This document shows, one piece after another, positions 30,865-41,695 of a stretch of 64,000 bases of DNA. Below the pieces are notes generated by a model that was not told where the DNA came from, did no database searches, and saw nothing but the letters and a program-made list of their open reading frames with translations. The first letter of the stretch is position 1, and each line of letters opens with the position of its first letter. Source of the stretch: Lasiosphaeria ovina (lineage: Eukaryota > Ascomycota > Sordariomycetes > Sordariales > Lasiosphaeriaceae); assembly GCA_033439765.1 (NCBI GenBank), contig JAULSN010000006.1, forward strand, positions 1,860,001-1,924,000. The letters run 5' to 3'. The position numbers and the translations under genes were made by a program.

Positions 30865-32574
30865 ATGGCTCCTTCTAACGGCGATGCGATCAACGACACG
30901 GCGCGGCCGCCTGTGCCAATCCTCCAGGCGCCGAAGCTGAGCGTGAAGATGTCGGCTGCCGAGCTGATCGGCAACACCCCGCTCGTGCGGCTGAACAAGA
31001 TCCCCCAATCGCTCGGCATCGAGGCCGAGGTCTACGCAAAGGTCGAGTTGTTCAACGCCGGCGGAAGCGTCAAGGACAGGATAGCGCTGCGCATGATTGA
31101 GGAGGCCGAGAAGAGCGGGCGCATCAAGCCCGGCGACACTCTGATTGAGCCTACAAGCGGCAACACGTACGTGGATATAGCTTCCCGTGTCCCAGCCCGA
31201 GAGGGGCTAACTCTGGCCATTGTCTCATTGTCTTGCTAACACTTATTTTCCTCCAGCGGCATCGGCCTGGCCCTCGTCGGCGCCATCAAGGGCTACAAAA
31301 CCATCATCACGCTTCCCGAGAAGATGTCGGCCGAGAAGGTCTCTGTTCTGCGAGCCCTGGGCGCCACCATCATCCGAACCCCCACCCAGGCCGCCTGGGA
31401 CAGCCCGGAGAGCCACATTGGCGTGGCCAGGCGCCTGCTGAAGGAGATCCCAAACTCGCACATCCTCGACCAGTATACCAACCTGGACAACCCGCTCGCG
31501 CACGAGTACGGCACTGCCGAGGAGATCTGGGCGCAGACGGGTGGCAAGGTCACGGCGGTCGTCGCCGGCGCGGGGACGGGCGGCACCATCACGGGGCTGG
31601 CGCGCGGCCTGCGGAAACACGACAAGAACATCAAGGTGGTGGCGGCCGACCCGTTCGGCAGCATCCTGGCGCTGCCCGAGAGCCTCAACGAGGAAAAGGC
31701 CAACATCCCGTACAAGGTGGAAGGGATCGGCTATGACTTCATCCCCGACGTTCTCGACCGCGAGCTCGTCGACAAGTGGTACAAGACGGACGACCGCGAG
31801 TCGTTCCAGCTGGCCCGGCGGCTGATCGCCGAGGAGGGCCTGCTCGTCGGCGGCAGCTCCGGCAGCGCCATGGCCGCCATGGTGCGCGCGGTCAAGGAGC
31901 TCGGGCTCGGCAAGGGCGACGTCGTGGTGGTCATCCTGCCCGACAGCATCCGGTCGTACCTGTCCAAGTTCGCCGACGACGACTGGCTGGCCGCCAACGG
32001 CCTCCTGTCTGCCGACGCCGCCGATGCCGGGAACGTCAGCGGCAGCGGCAAGGGCGGCTCGGCAGAGGCACTGGCCTCGCCGCAGACCCCGAGCGACCCG
32101 TACGCGGGCGCCACGGTGCGGTCGCTCCGGCTCAAGCCGGTCACGTCGGTGCTGACCGACAGCCCGTGCGCCGAGGCGATCGAGACGATGCGCGATAAGG
32201 GCTTCGACCAGCTGCCGGTGCTGACGCCGACGGGCGGCAAGCTGGCGGGCCTGGTGACGCTGGGCAACATGCTCAGCTTCATCTCGCACGGGCGCGCGGC
32301 TCCAAAGAGCCCCGTCGGCGACGTCATGTTCAACTTTGGCCGCATCGACGAGGTGGTCACGGACCCGCGCCGGTTCGGCTCCGACCTCAAGGACAAGAAG
32401 CGCAAGTTCGTCGAGATCACCATGGACACGCCGCTGTCGGCGCTCAGCCGCTTCCTCGAATGGAACAGCGCTGCTGTCGTGACGGAGAAGAGGGCTGACG
32501 GCGATGGGTCTAAGCCTGTGGCCATCGTCACCAAGGTGGATCTGCTGACCTGGATGATCAAGCAGAAGGCGTAG
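30865..32574 (+). CDS. cystathionine beta-synthase (two exons)
   Basis: Exons 30865-31166 and 31257-32574 join across a canonical intron (GTACGT, TTGCTAAC, CTCCAG) to give [13 protein letters not shown], about 539 residues. This PLP enzyme condenses serine and homocysteine to cystathionine in the transsulfuration pathway in the cytosol. The PLP lysine is Lys70 in AGGSVKDR. The phosphate-binding loop [10 protein letters not shown] and SGNTG are present. After a linker ([16 protein letters not shown]) there is a pair of CBS regulatory domains ([37 protein letters not shown]). The vertebrate heme-binding N-terminus is absent, as in yeast Cys4. Length and layout match fungal family members. Confidence 0.93.
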
Positions 32575-32952
32575 TCTTCTTGTTGGGGGGAGGCATATAT
32601 TCGACGCTTTTTTGGAGGCGGGGTTGTTAATTCTTGGCTGAAATGGCGGTGCCAGGTATTCTTACGGTAGATCTTTGACTCAACGTCTTCGGCTTCTGGA
32701 TACGGCGGGCGTGTTGGGGGAACTGGCAAGAGCCAAAGGCTCGCATCAGCACATAGCATAGGTTGGCGTCGATAGGGGGTTCAACCCGTGCAAATGGGAT
32801 ATTCCGGTTTCAACAAACGCTTGGCTGTTGAGTGACTGGTTGAGTTGCGAGCCGCATTACGCGCAAAGCACAGTACGGAATATCTACATGAGAGTATTAG
32901 GTATTGCATTAGGTATTGCATGGCTGCCACTGTGATAACCAAGCTCTGTGTC
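32575..32952. other. convergent intergenic gap
   Basis: No gene; 3' ends of cystathionine beta-synthase and of the SRP receptor gene face each other. Confidence 0.5.
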
Positions 32953-33975
32953 TCAAATCCTCTCGGCGATCCACCGCCACCACCTGTCGGCGCCGGGGCC
33001 CTCCCCAATGACATTGCCCCCAATCACATCCACCTCAATATCGAACTCGAGCATCTGCTTGAAGGAGAACTTGTCGCTGCCGTACTCGCCCAACCAATCA
33101 TCATTCTCATCACCGGCAGCACCGCCCGCCGCCGCAACATCATCATCAGCCCCGACGCCCGAGTCGAGCAGGCCGCGGCTGCGCGTGCGGCGGATGCGCC
33201 CCAGCTCCGCCTCCAGGTTGCTCCGCACCAGCGCCGCCGGCAGCGCCGTGAACAGGTCCAGCTTGTTGGCCGCCACCAGCACCGGCACCGACGCCGGCGC
33301 GCGGCTGCCCTTGCCCGCGCCCATGCGCTTCTGCAGGCTCAGAAGCACCTCGTACAGGTACCCCGCCGTCTCGGGCAGCGCGTCGCCGTCCGCCAGCGCC
33401 GCCGCGTCGACCACGAACACCACCGCCTTGACCTTGCTCTTGCTGCTGCTGCTGCTGTCTGAGGACGAAGATGTCGTGGCGACCGCTGCTGTCGATGATG
33501 CTGCCGATGTGCCTTGGATTCGCGCCAGCGCGTGCCGCCGCAGCTTCGCGTGGCCCGGCGTGTCGACCAGCAGGAACTTCTTGTGCGCGGACCCGGCCGC
33601 GTCCAGGTCGTCGCGGAACGACGAGGCGCCGTCGTCCGACACGGCCAGCTCGACCGTCGCGGGCGTCTGCGACGTGTGCGTGAGCGCGACTGCGGTATTG
33701 TTCGGTTGCTGCTGCTTTTCGTCGTTGTGATGTTGCTGTTGAGTGTGGGTGGCAAGCGGCCCGCGCTCAAAGAGCGTCAGCAGCGCCGTCTTGCCCGCTC
33801 CTGAGGGTCCGACTAGGAGCACGGATGGTAGTGTCGAGTACGGTGTTGCTGCGACGAGGATGAAGTGCAGGAGGATGGGGACGAGGATCACGATGGCGAG
33901 CCCCACGAAGATGACTGTCGGGGAGGGCTGGAGCGAGGCTTCGAGGAGCGCTTTCGCGGTGTCGAGGAACGTCAT
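32953..33975 (-). CDS. signal recognition particle receptor subunit beta
   Basis: A single exon of 340 residues starts with ATG at 33975. A membrane anchor (VIFVGLAIVILVPILLHFIL, residues 21-40) is followed by a small GTPase domain. The P-loop is GPSGAGKT at 56-63, the switch II is DTPGH at about 138-142, and the base-recognition motif is NKLD in VLVAANKLDLF. This is the ER-membrane subunit that anchors SRP receptor alpha during co-translational targeting. It is longer than yeast or human homologues because of low-complexity insertions (QQQHHNDEKQQQ, SSSSDSSSSSKSK). The C-terminus FSFKQMLEFDIEVDVIGG fits the family. It diverges from the Akr1 gene. Confidence 0.9.
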   Translation of the reverse strand: MTFLDTAKALLEASLQPSPTVIFVGLAIVILVPILLHFILVAATPYSTLPSVLLVGPSGAGKTALLTLFERGPLATHTQQQHHNDEKQQQPNNTAVALTHTSQTPATVELAVSDDGASSFRDDLDAAGSAHKKFLLVDTPGHAKLRRHALARIQGTSAASSTAAVATTSSSSDSSSSSKSKVKAVVFVVDAAALADGDALPETAGYLYEVLLSLQKRMGAGKGSRAPASVPVLVAANKLDLFTALPAALVRSNLEAELGRIRRTRSRGLLDSGVGADDDVAAAGGAAGDENDDWLGEYGSDKFSFKQMLEFDIEVDVIGGNVIGEGPGADRWWRWIAERI

Positions 33976-35047
33976 CTTGGGCGAATGCTGTTCAGTCTCG
34001 CACGTCGCGTTTGTGGGATCGGCGTGGTGCGGGGTGGTTTCGGTGGGAAATGTCGGTCTTGGATTCCCTTGGCCGGTTGTGGTTTCAACAATCGCGGTTT
34101 TTATTCTTTGGAAGGTGGAGAAAGAAGCTTCGATTCAGCGGTTGACATGCGCGATCAAGGCTGCGCTCCTTATATCTGCGTGTCCTTGAATTTCGTTGCA
34201 GTGTTAGCTCTAGTGCTTATGGAAAGCTTTGTTTACGAGCAGCAGCATCAGGCCATTATCGTCCGACATGGCAGCCTGGAAGGAAACAGTTTTGGTCTTT
34301 CCAAGTGCAAGGATGGAGATGTGCTTCCGCTGTATCCAAGGCTCGGCTGCTAGCATGGGTGGCGGAGTGTTGCTGTCCTTACGGAGTGGGGCCCACTTGG
34401 GTATTCAGCACGCCGCTGGGAGCCCTACAAGTAACGTTAGCCCATTCACCGCGGGCAACGGGCCAGCACCCAGCACCCAGCACCCGGGCCAGGGGCGCGC
34501 TGACGGGTTTGCGCTGCAGGGAGAAGTCAAACTCGACCAATGAGCTGCGCCCAACCAAATCCCATACCCCTCTTGGCACAGCCTCGCTCGACGGCTGAGA
34601 CAATGTCCACCAATCTTCTGGGTGCGGGCCTCGAGGACGAGGAATCAGCTCCCTCGTCTCGTCGTCGGCGCCGCCTGTCAACGGTCGAATCTGTGCCTCC
34701 GCCAACAGAAACAATCCTCCCGCGCGTTCTAACGCCCGTCGCTGCTTGTCGCCCGAGCCCTTTTCGAAATAGTCCTTAGGCTTGCCGATTTTTTGCTCGA
34801 GAGTTCCCCATCGTGACGATTGGGTTCTCGTTTTGACGCTACACCTAGTACTGACCATTCACCCATGCTGTCTTACGTGATCCGCAATTACCTTGGATTC
34901 CCGTCGAGAGTCTGCCGGCTGTCGTGTTCAAAGCCACGCGGAAGCATCTGGACTCGCAACCGCAATTGAACCTGCCTTTTGCGTCTCGATCAGGCGATTG
35001 ACTGCACGGCGCAACACAACAACCCACGCACGAGCGGACCAGAGACG
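33976..35047. other. divergent intergenic region
   Basis: No gene is supported. It separates the SRP receptor beta and Akr1 starts and must contain both promoters. A minus-strand open frame at 34379-34858 has no recognisable domain and probably arises from GC content. Confidence 0.5.
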
Positions 35048-37592
35048 ATGGCGCACACGCGCGCGAACAGCCCGCCGGCTCCGAATGGCGCCGCAGCCGT
35101 CCAGCCGGCCGCCAAATCCGAATCTGCGATGCCCAAGCTGAACAACGAGGTCGAGCTCGGGGACCTCCCTAGCGATGCCACCCAGAATGACATCATGCAG
35201 ATGGCGAGGATAGGAGACATTCCGGGCATGCAGAAGCTGTTCGACGCCGGCGAGTTTGACGCGACGTACACGGACGACGAGGGCATCACGCCGCTACATG
35301 TGAGTGTCGCCGAGAGCATGGCCGCCTGCCGTCTTTCCCTCCGTTTCCATGTTCTGTTCCAGTCGCCGTGAGACTGACAATCGTTGCTTTGCGGACAGTG
35401 GGCAGCCATCAACAACCAGTTCGCAATGTGCAAGTTCCTCATCGACAGTGGCGCCGAGATCAACAAGAAGGGAGGCGAGAGCATTGCGACGCCTCTGCAA
35501 TGGGCCGCTCAGCGGTGCCACTACTACACGGTTCACCTTCTCCTCCAGCACGGCGCGGACCCGTTGATCACCGACGCCCAGGGCTACAACACGTTGCACA
35601 TCAGCACCTTCAACGGCAACGTCCTCCTCATAGTGCTGCTTCTCCACCAGGGCATCCCGGTGGACGTGGAGGATGCCTTTGGCCACACGGGTCTGATGTG
35701 GTCCGCCTACAAGGGGTTTCCGGCCTGTGTCGATGTCTTTCTGCGGTGGGGCGCGAGCGTGCACGCAAAAGACGAGCAAGGGTTCACGGCGCTGCACTGG
35801 GCTCTCGTCAAGGGCAGCCCGGGGTGCGTCCAGAAGGTCATCGAGTACGGCGCGGACAGGTTCGCCAAGACCACGACTGGCAAGACGCCGTCCATTACGG
35901 CGCAGGAGCTAAACACAATTGGGGCGTGGCACAAGGCGCTTAACGAGTGCGGCTACGACGACGACGGCAACGCCATTGTGCCAAGCTGGCCAGGCGCATC
36001 CTATCTCCTGAAGGACAGGCAGGGATTCATGACCAAGTTCTTCTACCTGTGGCCGTTCCTTATGGTCTGGTCCTTCCTGTTCATCGTATCGGGCATGCCC
36101 GTCTATGCTGGCGTCCCCATCGGCCTCGCTGTCGCCTATTCCGTTCATTGGGTGGGCCAGCAGGTGCTTGCCTACGCGCCTCCAAATATGAGGCAGTTCG
36201 AGAAGACGGTACGTTCCCTTTCCTCCCGTCTCGGCAGTTTTCTGGCAGTGGCTGACTTCCGGCAAACAGCCTTGGATGTCTGGCATCTTCGCCGCATCCC
36301 TTTTTCTGGTTGGCACCAATTGGCTCTTTACCGTTTTCCCCAAGACGGCGTTTGGGTCAGGTGAGTTCCGCCAATAACAGTCTCCATTCAGGCCTATGTG
36401 TGTGCTAACAGCGTCGCAAGATCCAACATGGCTGCTCAACCTTGCCTTTGCCGTTTTCTTTTCTTTCACGACCTGGTTCTACGTCAGATGCATGGTTGAC
36501 GACCCGGGTTTTGTGCCCAAGCTCAACGGCATAGCTGAGCAAAAGGCCGTCATCGACGAGCTGATTCAAACTTGGAGATTCGACGAGTCTAACTTTTGTG
36601 TTACGTGCATGATCAGGACGCCGTTGAGGAGCAAGCACTGCCGGAGATGCCAGCGCTGCGTTGCCAAGCACGATCAGTTAGTCCCTTCCTTGTCCAGTCT
36701 ATATCAACGAGTTTCGTGGCTAACTATCTTCTTCACCAGCCATTGCCCGTGGGTCTACAACTGCATCGGGGTCAACAACCATAGGCATTTCTTCCTATAC
36801 TTGATCAACATGGCCTTTGGTGTCATCACGTTCGACATTTTGACCTACAACTGTGAGCATTGCAGCCCAGATTTCTCTACCAACCCTCAAGGTGTCAAGA
36901 CTGACTCGGAGCTCACAGATCTTTCTGTCGCTTCCGCCGGTGCCTCGGAGGAATGCAACATCCTCTCTCCGTCGCTCTGCCGCGTCGTCAACGCCGATGC
37001 CCACAGCTTGCTCCTCGCGATGTGGGCATCGCTGCAGCTGACGTGGGTATCCATGCTCCTCTTTGTGCAGTTCATACAGGTCACGCGCGCCATGACCACG
37101 TACGAAAACATGTTTGGCGTGGGCAATAACGCTTCGGCGTCGCTCAACAGTGCCTTCACGTCGACGGGCGCACCTCTCGACCCCTCCCAGCTTCCGCCTT
37201 CGGGATCCGCCGCGCAACCTGATGCCGGAGGTCACGGTCATGGTCACGGCCACGGCGGTCACGGCCACAAGCATGGCGGCATGTTCAAGCAGTGGAGCAG
37301 GCTGCTGGGCGTCGACGCCTTTGTCGAGACAGCCACTGGCCGGGGCGCTGCCACCAACAAGAACAACAAGCGCCGGAGATCCAACCCCTACAGCCGCGGT
37401 TGCCTGACAAACTGCAAAGACTTTTGGTGCGACCCAGCTCCCCTACTAGGTAAGCGCGAGACGGGCGCCGCCATCCTCGACGGCCAACCTGTCAACTACA
37501 CCGAGCTGTACGAAAGTCCGACCATGATGGATAGCGCTCCTAGAGGCCGGAGATCAGGCGGCTATGAGGCAGTGGCCGACGAAGAGGTATGA
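35048..37592 (+). CDS. akr1: Akr1-type palmitoyltransferase, ankyrin + DHHC (five exons)
   Basis: Exons 35048-35299, 35399-36208, 36270-36360, 36421-36676 and 36740-37592 join in frame to about 753 residues, all with GT/AG ends. The N-terminal half has ankyrin repeats ([62 protein letters not shown]). Membrane helices follow ([14 protein letters not shown] and others). The cysteine-rich domain ([18 protein letters not shown]) leads into the active site DHHC at 469-472, split by the fourth intron within the first His codon and rebuilt as [12 protein letters not shown]. The TTxE motif is TTYENMFG. These Golgi/endosome enzymes attach palmitate to cysteines of membrane proteins. A His/Gly run ([17 protein letters not shown]) lies in the C-terminal tail. 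Confidence 0.93.
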
Positions 37593-38042
37593 GGGGTCCG
37601 CACCAGCAGACAACAAGATATGTTGGTATGGCAGCGCGTGTGTGCAGCGGCTTTGTCGTTGATGGAAAGAGATGGACACGGACGAGTACGTATAGGAATA
37701 GACGAAGGAGACGACGACTTGTGATGATTCTCCTGTCTCAGTTTTGAGTATTCTGGAGAGGCAGGGGCCGGGTGGAGACGTTTTTGCAATATTCCTTTTT
37801 TGGTTGGGTACCATTTGCAGGTACTCTGATGCAAAAGGCAGGCGGCTAGGCAGTCGGACAGAAGGACAGGCGGGAGTTGTATAATTTTCCCTCTTTGTTA
37901 TTACCCTTATCATCATCATTACTGCGGGAGTCATCAATTAATAGTTGGGCGTTGTGTTGGCTTTTCTGTTTTGTCTACCAGGGTCTCCCTTTTGGCGAGA
38001 ATGTACAATACATACACCACCCTCACCCCTCCCCATGCGCCA
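37593..38042. other. convergent intergenic gap
   Basis: No gene; shared 3' region of akr1 and the dienelactone-hydrolase-like gene. Confidence 0.5.
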
Positions 38043-38993
38043 TCACAGGAAGTTGTCAAACCACCGCACAGCCTGCAAGTACGCCGACTCCTTGGCGAAC
38101 TTCTCAATGGGGTTTGACACGTTGGCCCTGACGCCAAAGCCGTGCGACGTGCCCGAGTACAGCGCAACCTGATAGGGCTGCGTGCTGTTCAGCAGCAGTG
38201 CCTCAATGGCCGCCCGCCGCGCCGGCGGCATCATGGAGTCGTTCTCGGCCGCCGCCACCGACGCCGGGCCCTTGACGCCCAGGATCTCCCCGTCCTCCAA
38301 CAAACTCGGGTGCGCCGCGAACGCAGCCACCGCGCCCCGCCCCGCCGCCGCCGTCCGGAACGCGTACCGCCCCCCAAAACAGTACCCCGTGGCGCCGATG
38401 CGCACCGGCGCTTGGGCCGTGCCGCCCGCCGTCGCCTGCACGTACGCTACCGCTGCCGCGATGATCGGGTCCGTCGCCGCCGGCCCGTGCAGGCCCAGGA
38501 ACGCCCCCGTGTCGAAACCCGGCGCGTTCAGGTCGCTGGGTGCGGGCGCGCCGTTGAACAGGTCTGGCGCCACGACTAGGTACCCCGCGCGCGCGAAGCT
38601 GTCGGCGAGTCTGGAGAGGGGTGTGTGTTAATGTGTTGTTCTATAGAAATCACACAAGGGAGGAGACTAACAGCCTATTCTCCAGCAGCTGGATGCCAAA
38701 GACGTCGGTCAGGTACAGCACGGCGGCGCCAGTCCGCGCCTTCCTGACGGACTCGTCGGGCTTGGAGACGTAGAGGGTGACTTTGAGACGCGAGGTCAGC
38801 TTGGCCAACGGTTTTTTTGCGCCGTGGCTTTTCTGTCTGGCTCACTGTTGTTGTACACGACCTCGGTCCCCACCGACTTGCCGCTGTTGGCGACGGCCGA
38901 CCCGTCGACGGCCGTGCAGCCGTGCGCGGGGATCTGTCTGCGCGCCGCGGCGCTGCCGGCGAGGAGCAGTAGCGAGCTGGACAGCAGACGCAT
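38043..38993 (-). CDS. secreted dienelactone-hydrolase-family protein (three exons)
   Basis: Exons 38993-38846, 38780-38672 and 38610-38043 give about 274 residues. Introns 38781-38845 (GTGAGC, AGCTGACC, AAAG) and 38611-38671 (GTTAGT, CTCCAG) keep the frame, giving VVYNNITLYVSK and ENRLLADSFA. A signal peptide is clear (MRLLSSSLLLLAGSAAA). The alpha/beta-hydrolase domain has the DLH-type nucleophile Cys in GATGYCFGG, an acid in AENDSMMPP and the His in YSGTSHGFGVR. Family members hydrolyse dienelactones or act as small carboxylesterases. Here secretion points to an extracellular or cell-wall substrate that cannot be named. Confidence 0.85.
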
Positions 38994-40629
38994 CTTGGCT
39001 GGTGTCTTTGGAGTGTGAAAGAATGGGGGTCGGGGAGATGTGCGCGTACGCGGCAGGAGAGACGATGCCGGGAGATGGGTGTCGGTCGGGACATGTATAT
39101 TGAGGGGCAGCGGCGGTGCCTGGATTTATACTGCCCGTATATTGCGCTGCTTGTATACCCCTTCCCAGTCCCCACGACGGGTATATTATTGTTTATTAAA
39201 CAAACACGCCGGCGCGGAGGGCGTCGCAGTGCCATTCCCGTCCCGCCCTTCCCCGCAGAACTTACAATATCGACATGAGCCGCGGCCTTCGGTGTTTTGT
39301 CAGTCTCGGTATTCGCACTGCAAACTCCGTAAATCATTACCAACCACTTGGCTGTGTCTGGAAAGCTTCAACGTGTTGCGATTGGTAGATCCTTACCAGT
39401 TTTGTCAAGGCATGGGCGCAGATAGTTCTACAACGAAAGATACAACAGCACCTGGGGTGGGAATGCGACGTCTGCTCGCCGGCTCGACACGGGATATTTG
39501 TCAGCTGCGATGCCGAGAATCTGGTCCTTACTCGTAGGCAAGGCAACCGTATGTAACGCGCGGCCCAGGATGAGCAAATACCGCTCCTCCATGCCGATGC
39601 CAGTGCTACCTGGGCCCATGCTGCAGTTGCACCTGGCCCCTCTGCCGTGCTGTGTGTGCCCGCCGGCTAAAACAAATTCGACCGCGGCGCCGCGGGGCCC
39701 GGTGCCGTGGCGTGGCGAGTGCGACGCTGGAGCCAGCGGCCAGCTTACGACTGGGGTGCCTGAGGCAAGGAGGCTAAATCGGGGATATATACTGGATTGA
39801 GATGTCTCTTCAATGTCATGAATTCAATAGCGTGCATCTGGGTCTCATCACGCCGAACGTGCATGTGCTGTGAGTTCACAGAATGGTTGGTTACCTAATT
39901 ATGATGAAGGTTTCTAGGGGCGCAAAGGAGATGGATAGAACCAAATGCAAAACCTAAGTTTGCTAGAATCAATTTGATACTGCCATGTTGATAGTGGTTT
40001 TACTATCATATAATAATTAAGATGACGGTATATCTGGTTAAACAAACAACATAAAACCACAACCACAACGCTAATTAAAAATTAGCCAACAGCATTTTCG
40101 ACGCTGTTCCCAGAACGGCCTCTTTGGGGGGGTGGATGGGTAGCGGTCGCTGTGGAATCTTGGATGTTGAGAAAGCCGTGCAAATTGTGGGATTTATGTT
40201 TTCCTTTAGTTTCCTCAGCTTCATTTTGCACCTGGCCAGCTGGCTACGAAGCCATCACAAAATTCGCAATGTCTCAACTTGGGTCAAAGTCCGGCCCACT
40301 GGTGCGAAACCTCGCCGATATTTAGTTAGTTGAAGTCAAAAATATCCCCAGCAAAATATAGTTAATTATACAGAGAATACGCAATCAGAAATGCAGCAAT
40401 AGTCAATGCAAATACACACAAATCCTTAACGATAAGTTTAGGCCACAGAGGGTATTTTTATGGTCAATTTTATTAAAGAGACCATCTTCTTTCTTTTCAT
40501 TTTCGTTACAAAACTATGCAATATATGCCCAGGCACAGTTGCGACAGTCTGCTCGGTTTGACTCATTCATTCCAGCCAAAAGAACTCTACTCAGCCACTA
40601 CGCGTCCCGTGAACAGCAGACGATAATGC
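38994..40629. other. long intergenic region, AT-rich in the middle
   Basis: No gene is supported. From about 39850 to 40530 the DNA is AT-rich, with many ATTAAT/TTAATT stretches and no long frame. The left 300 bp form the promoter of the secreted hydrolase. Confidence 0.45.
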
Positions 40630-41073
40630 TCACGACGCAGGCCCACCTTCCTCAGCCAGGCTCAGGCCCAACTTCTTCGCCTCGCCCCTGCCCGCCAAGA
40701 TCTCGTCCACCAGCCGCTTCCCCATCTCGACCTCCTTCTCGAGGTCCCTGATCTCGGCCCACAGCATGCCCGTCGTGGCAATGAGGCCAATGGCGAGCAG
40801 CACCACGAGGATGGCCCACATGACGAGCAGCCCGACAGGCTCGCCGTCGGCTGTGACGTCGCTGTCGTCGGTGTTGCGTTTCCTGTTGTAGCTGGCCCTT
40901 GCAGACGAGCTGTGGCCCCGGTAGCTGGAGAGTGGCGACGCGCCTGCCTCGCCCAGCGGCAGCGGCAGCGCGAGCGCTGTGGTCGCGATGGCGAGCAGCC
41001 CGGTGATTGTCAGCCATATCAGCGCCACCAGGCACCGCAGGCGGCTGCATTGGCGGCTGGGGGATGAAGCCAT
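40630..41073 (-). CDS. small two-pass membrane protein, hypothetical
   Basis: ATG at 41073 gives 147 residues. A first hydrophobic segment (CLVALIWLTITGLLAIATTA) may be a membrane helix or signal anchor. A Ser/Arg-rich loop (SSARASYNRKRNTDDSD) follows. A second helix (LLVMWAILVVLLAIGLIATT) leads into a short coiled coil (EIRDLEKEVEMGKRLVDEIL). No family is recognised. The frame is open upstream without ATG. The promoter side contains a (GGTGCA)n-like repeat near 41140-41160. Confidence 0.5.
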   Translation of the reverse strand: MASSPSRQCSRLRCLVALIWLTITGLLAIATTALALPLPLGEAGASPLSSYRGHSSSARASYNRKRNTDDSDVTADGEPVGLLVMWAILVVLLAIGLIATTGMLWAEIRDLEKEVEMGKRLVDEILAGRGEAKKLGLSLAEEGGPAS

Positions 41074-41695
41074 TGCTTTGGAAGGTCCGCTCAGTGCGGT
41101 CAAAATCCTTTGCACGGGGACTTGATGTGCGGGTGCTGGTGCAGGTGCAGGTGCAGGTGCAGAAGGAGAGAAAGTTCAAGGTCTTACCTTGATGGTTGCA
41201 ATGTGCATGTTCGGTTTTTAAGTATCTGATAATTATGGTGTGTTGTTCTGGGAAAGCAAGGGCCGACTCAAAGAAAGGTGTTAGGCGAGAGGCGGCTGGG
41301 AGGCCGGCACAAAGAAACTGCCAGCATTGTCTGTCGTGCCCCAATGGCACCAGGCAGCAGTTGCGTTCAAAGGAGCTTACCATTGTTTCTTGTGTCTTGT
41401 TTCTTGCCCTTTTGGCTTTTTGACTTTTTTTCCCCCGTATTATCAGCATTCAACTTCCGCTCAGGGTAGAAATGGTGTTCTCTGTAATTACAATGCACAA
41501 GCTGAAACCTTCTCGTGTTGAAGCACCACCGTGAAAGATGATCCCAAATTCATCTGTAATTACTTACTTGTTAAGCAAGTCAAGCTCCAATTTATTAATT
41601 TATCACTCCTTGATATTGTAATTATATCTACCCTAGGGCATGCAGCAAAGGGTCTGGTTCTGGCCGCAGCCTCATCGACCGCAATCGAAACACCA
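41074..41695. other. intergenic
   Basis: No gene. A short GTGCAG-type hexamer repeat lies at about 41137-41162, and the right part is AT-rich, near the 3' end of the permease. Confidence 0.45.

Noticed and set aside
31243..32289. 348-codon minus-strand frame opposite cystathionine beta-synthase
   Set aside because: Antisense shadow of a conserved enzyme, with no domain of its own.
34379..34858. 159-codon minus-strand frame between SRP receptor beta and akr1
   Set aside because: Lies in the divergent promoter and 5' region, with no recognisable features.
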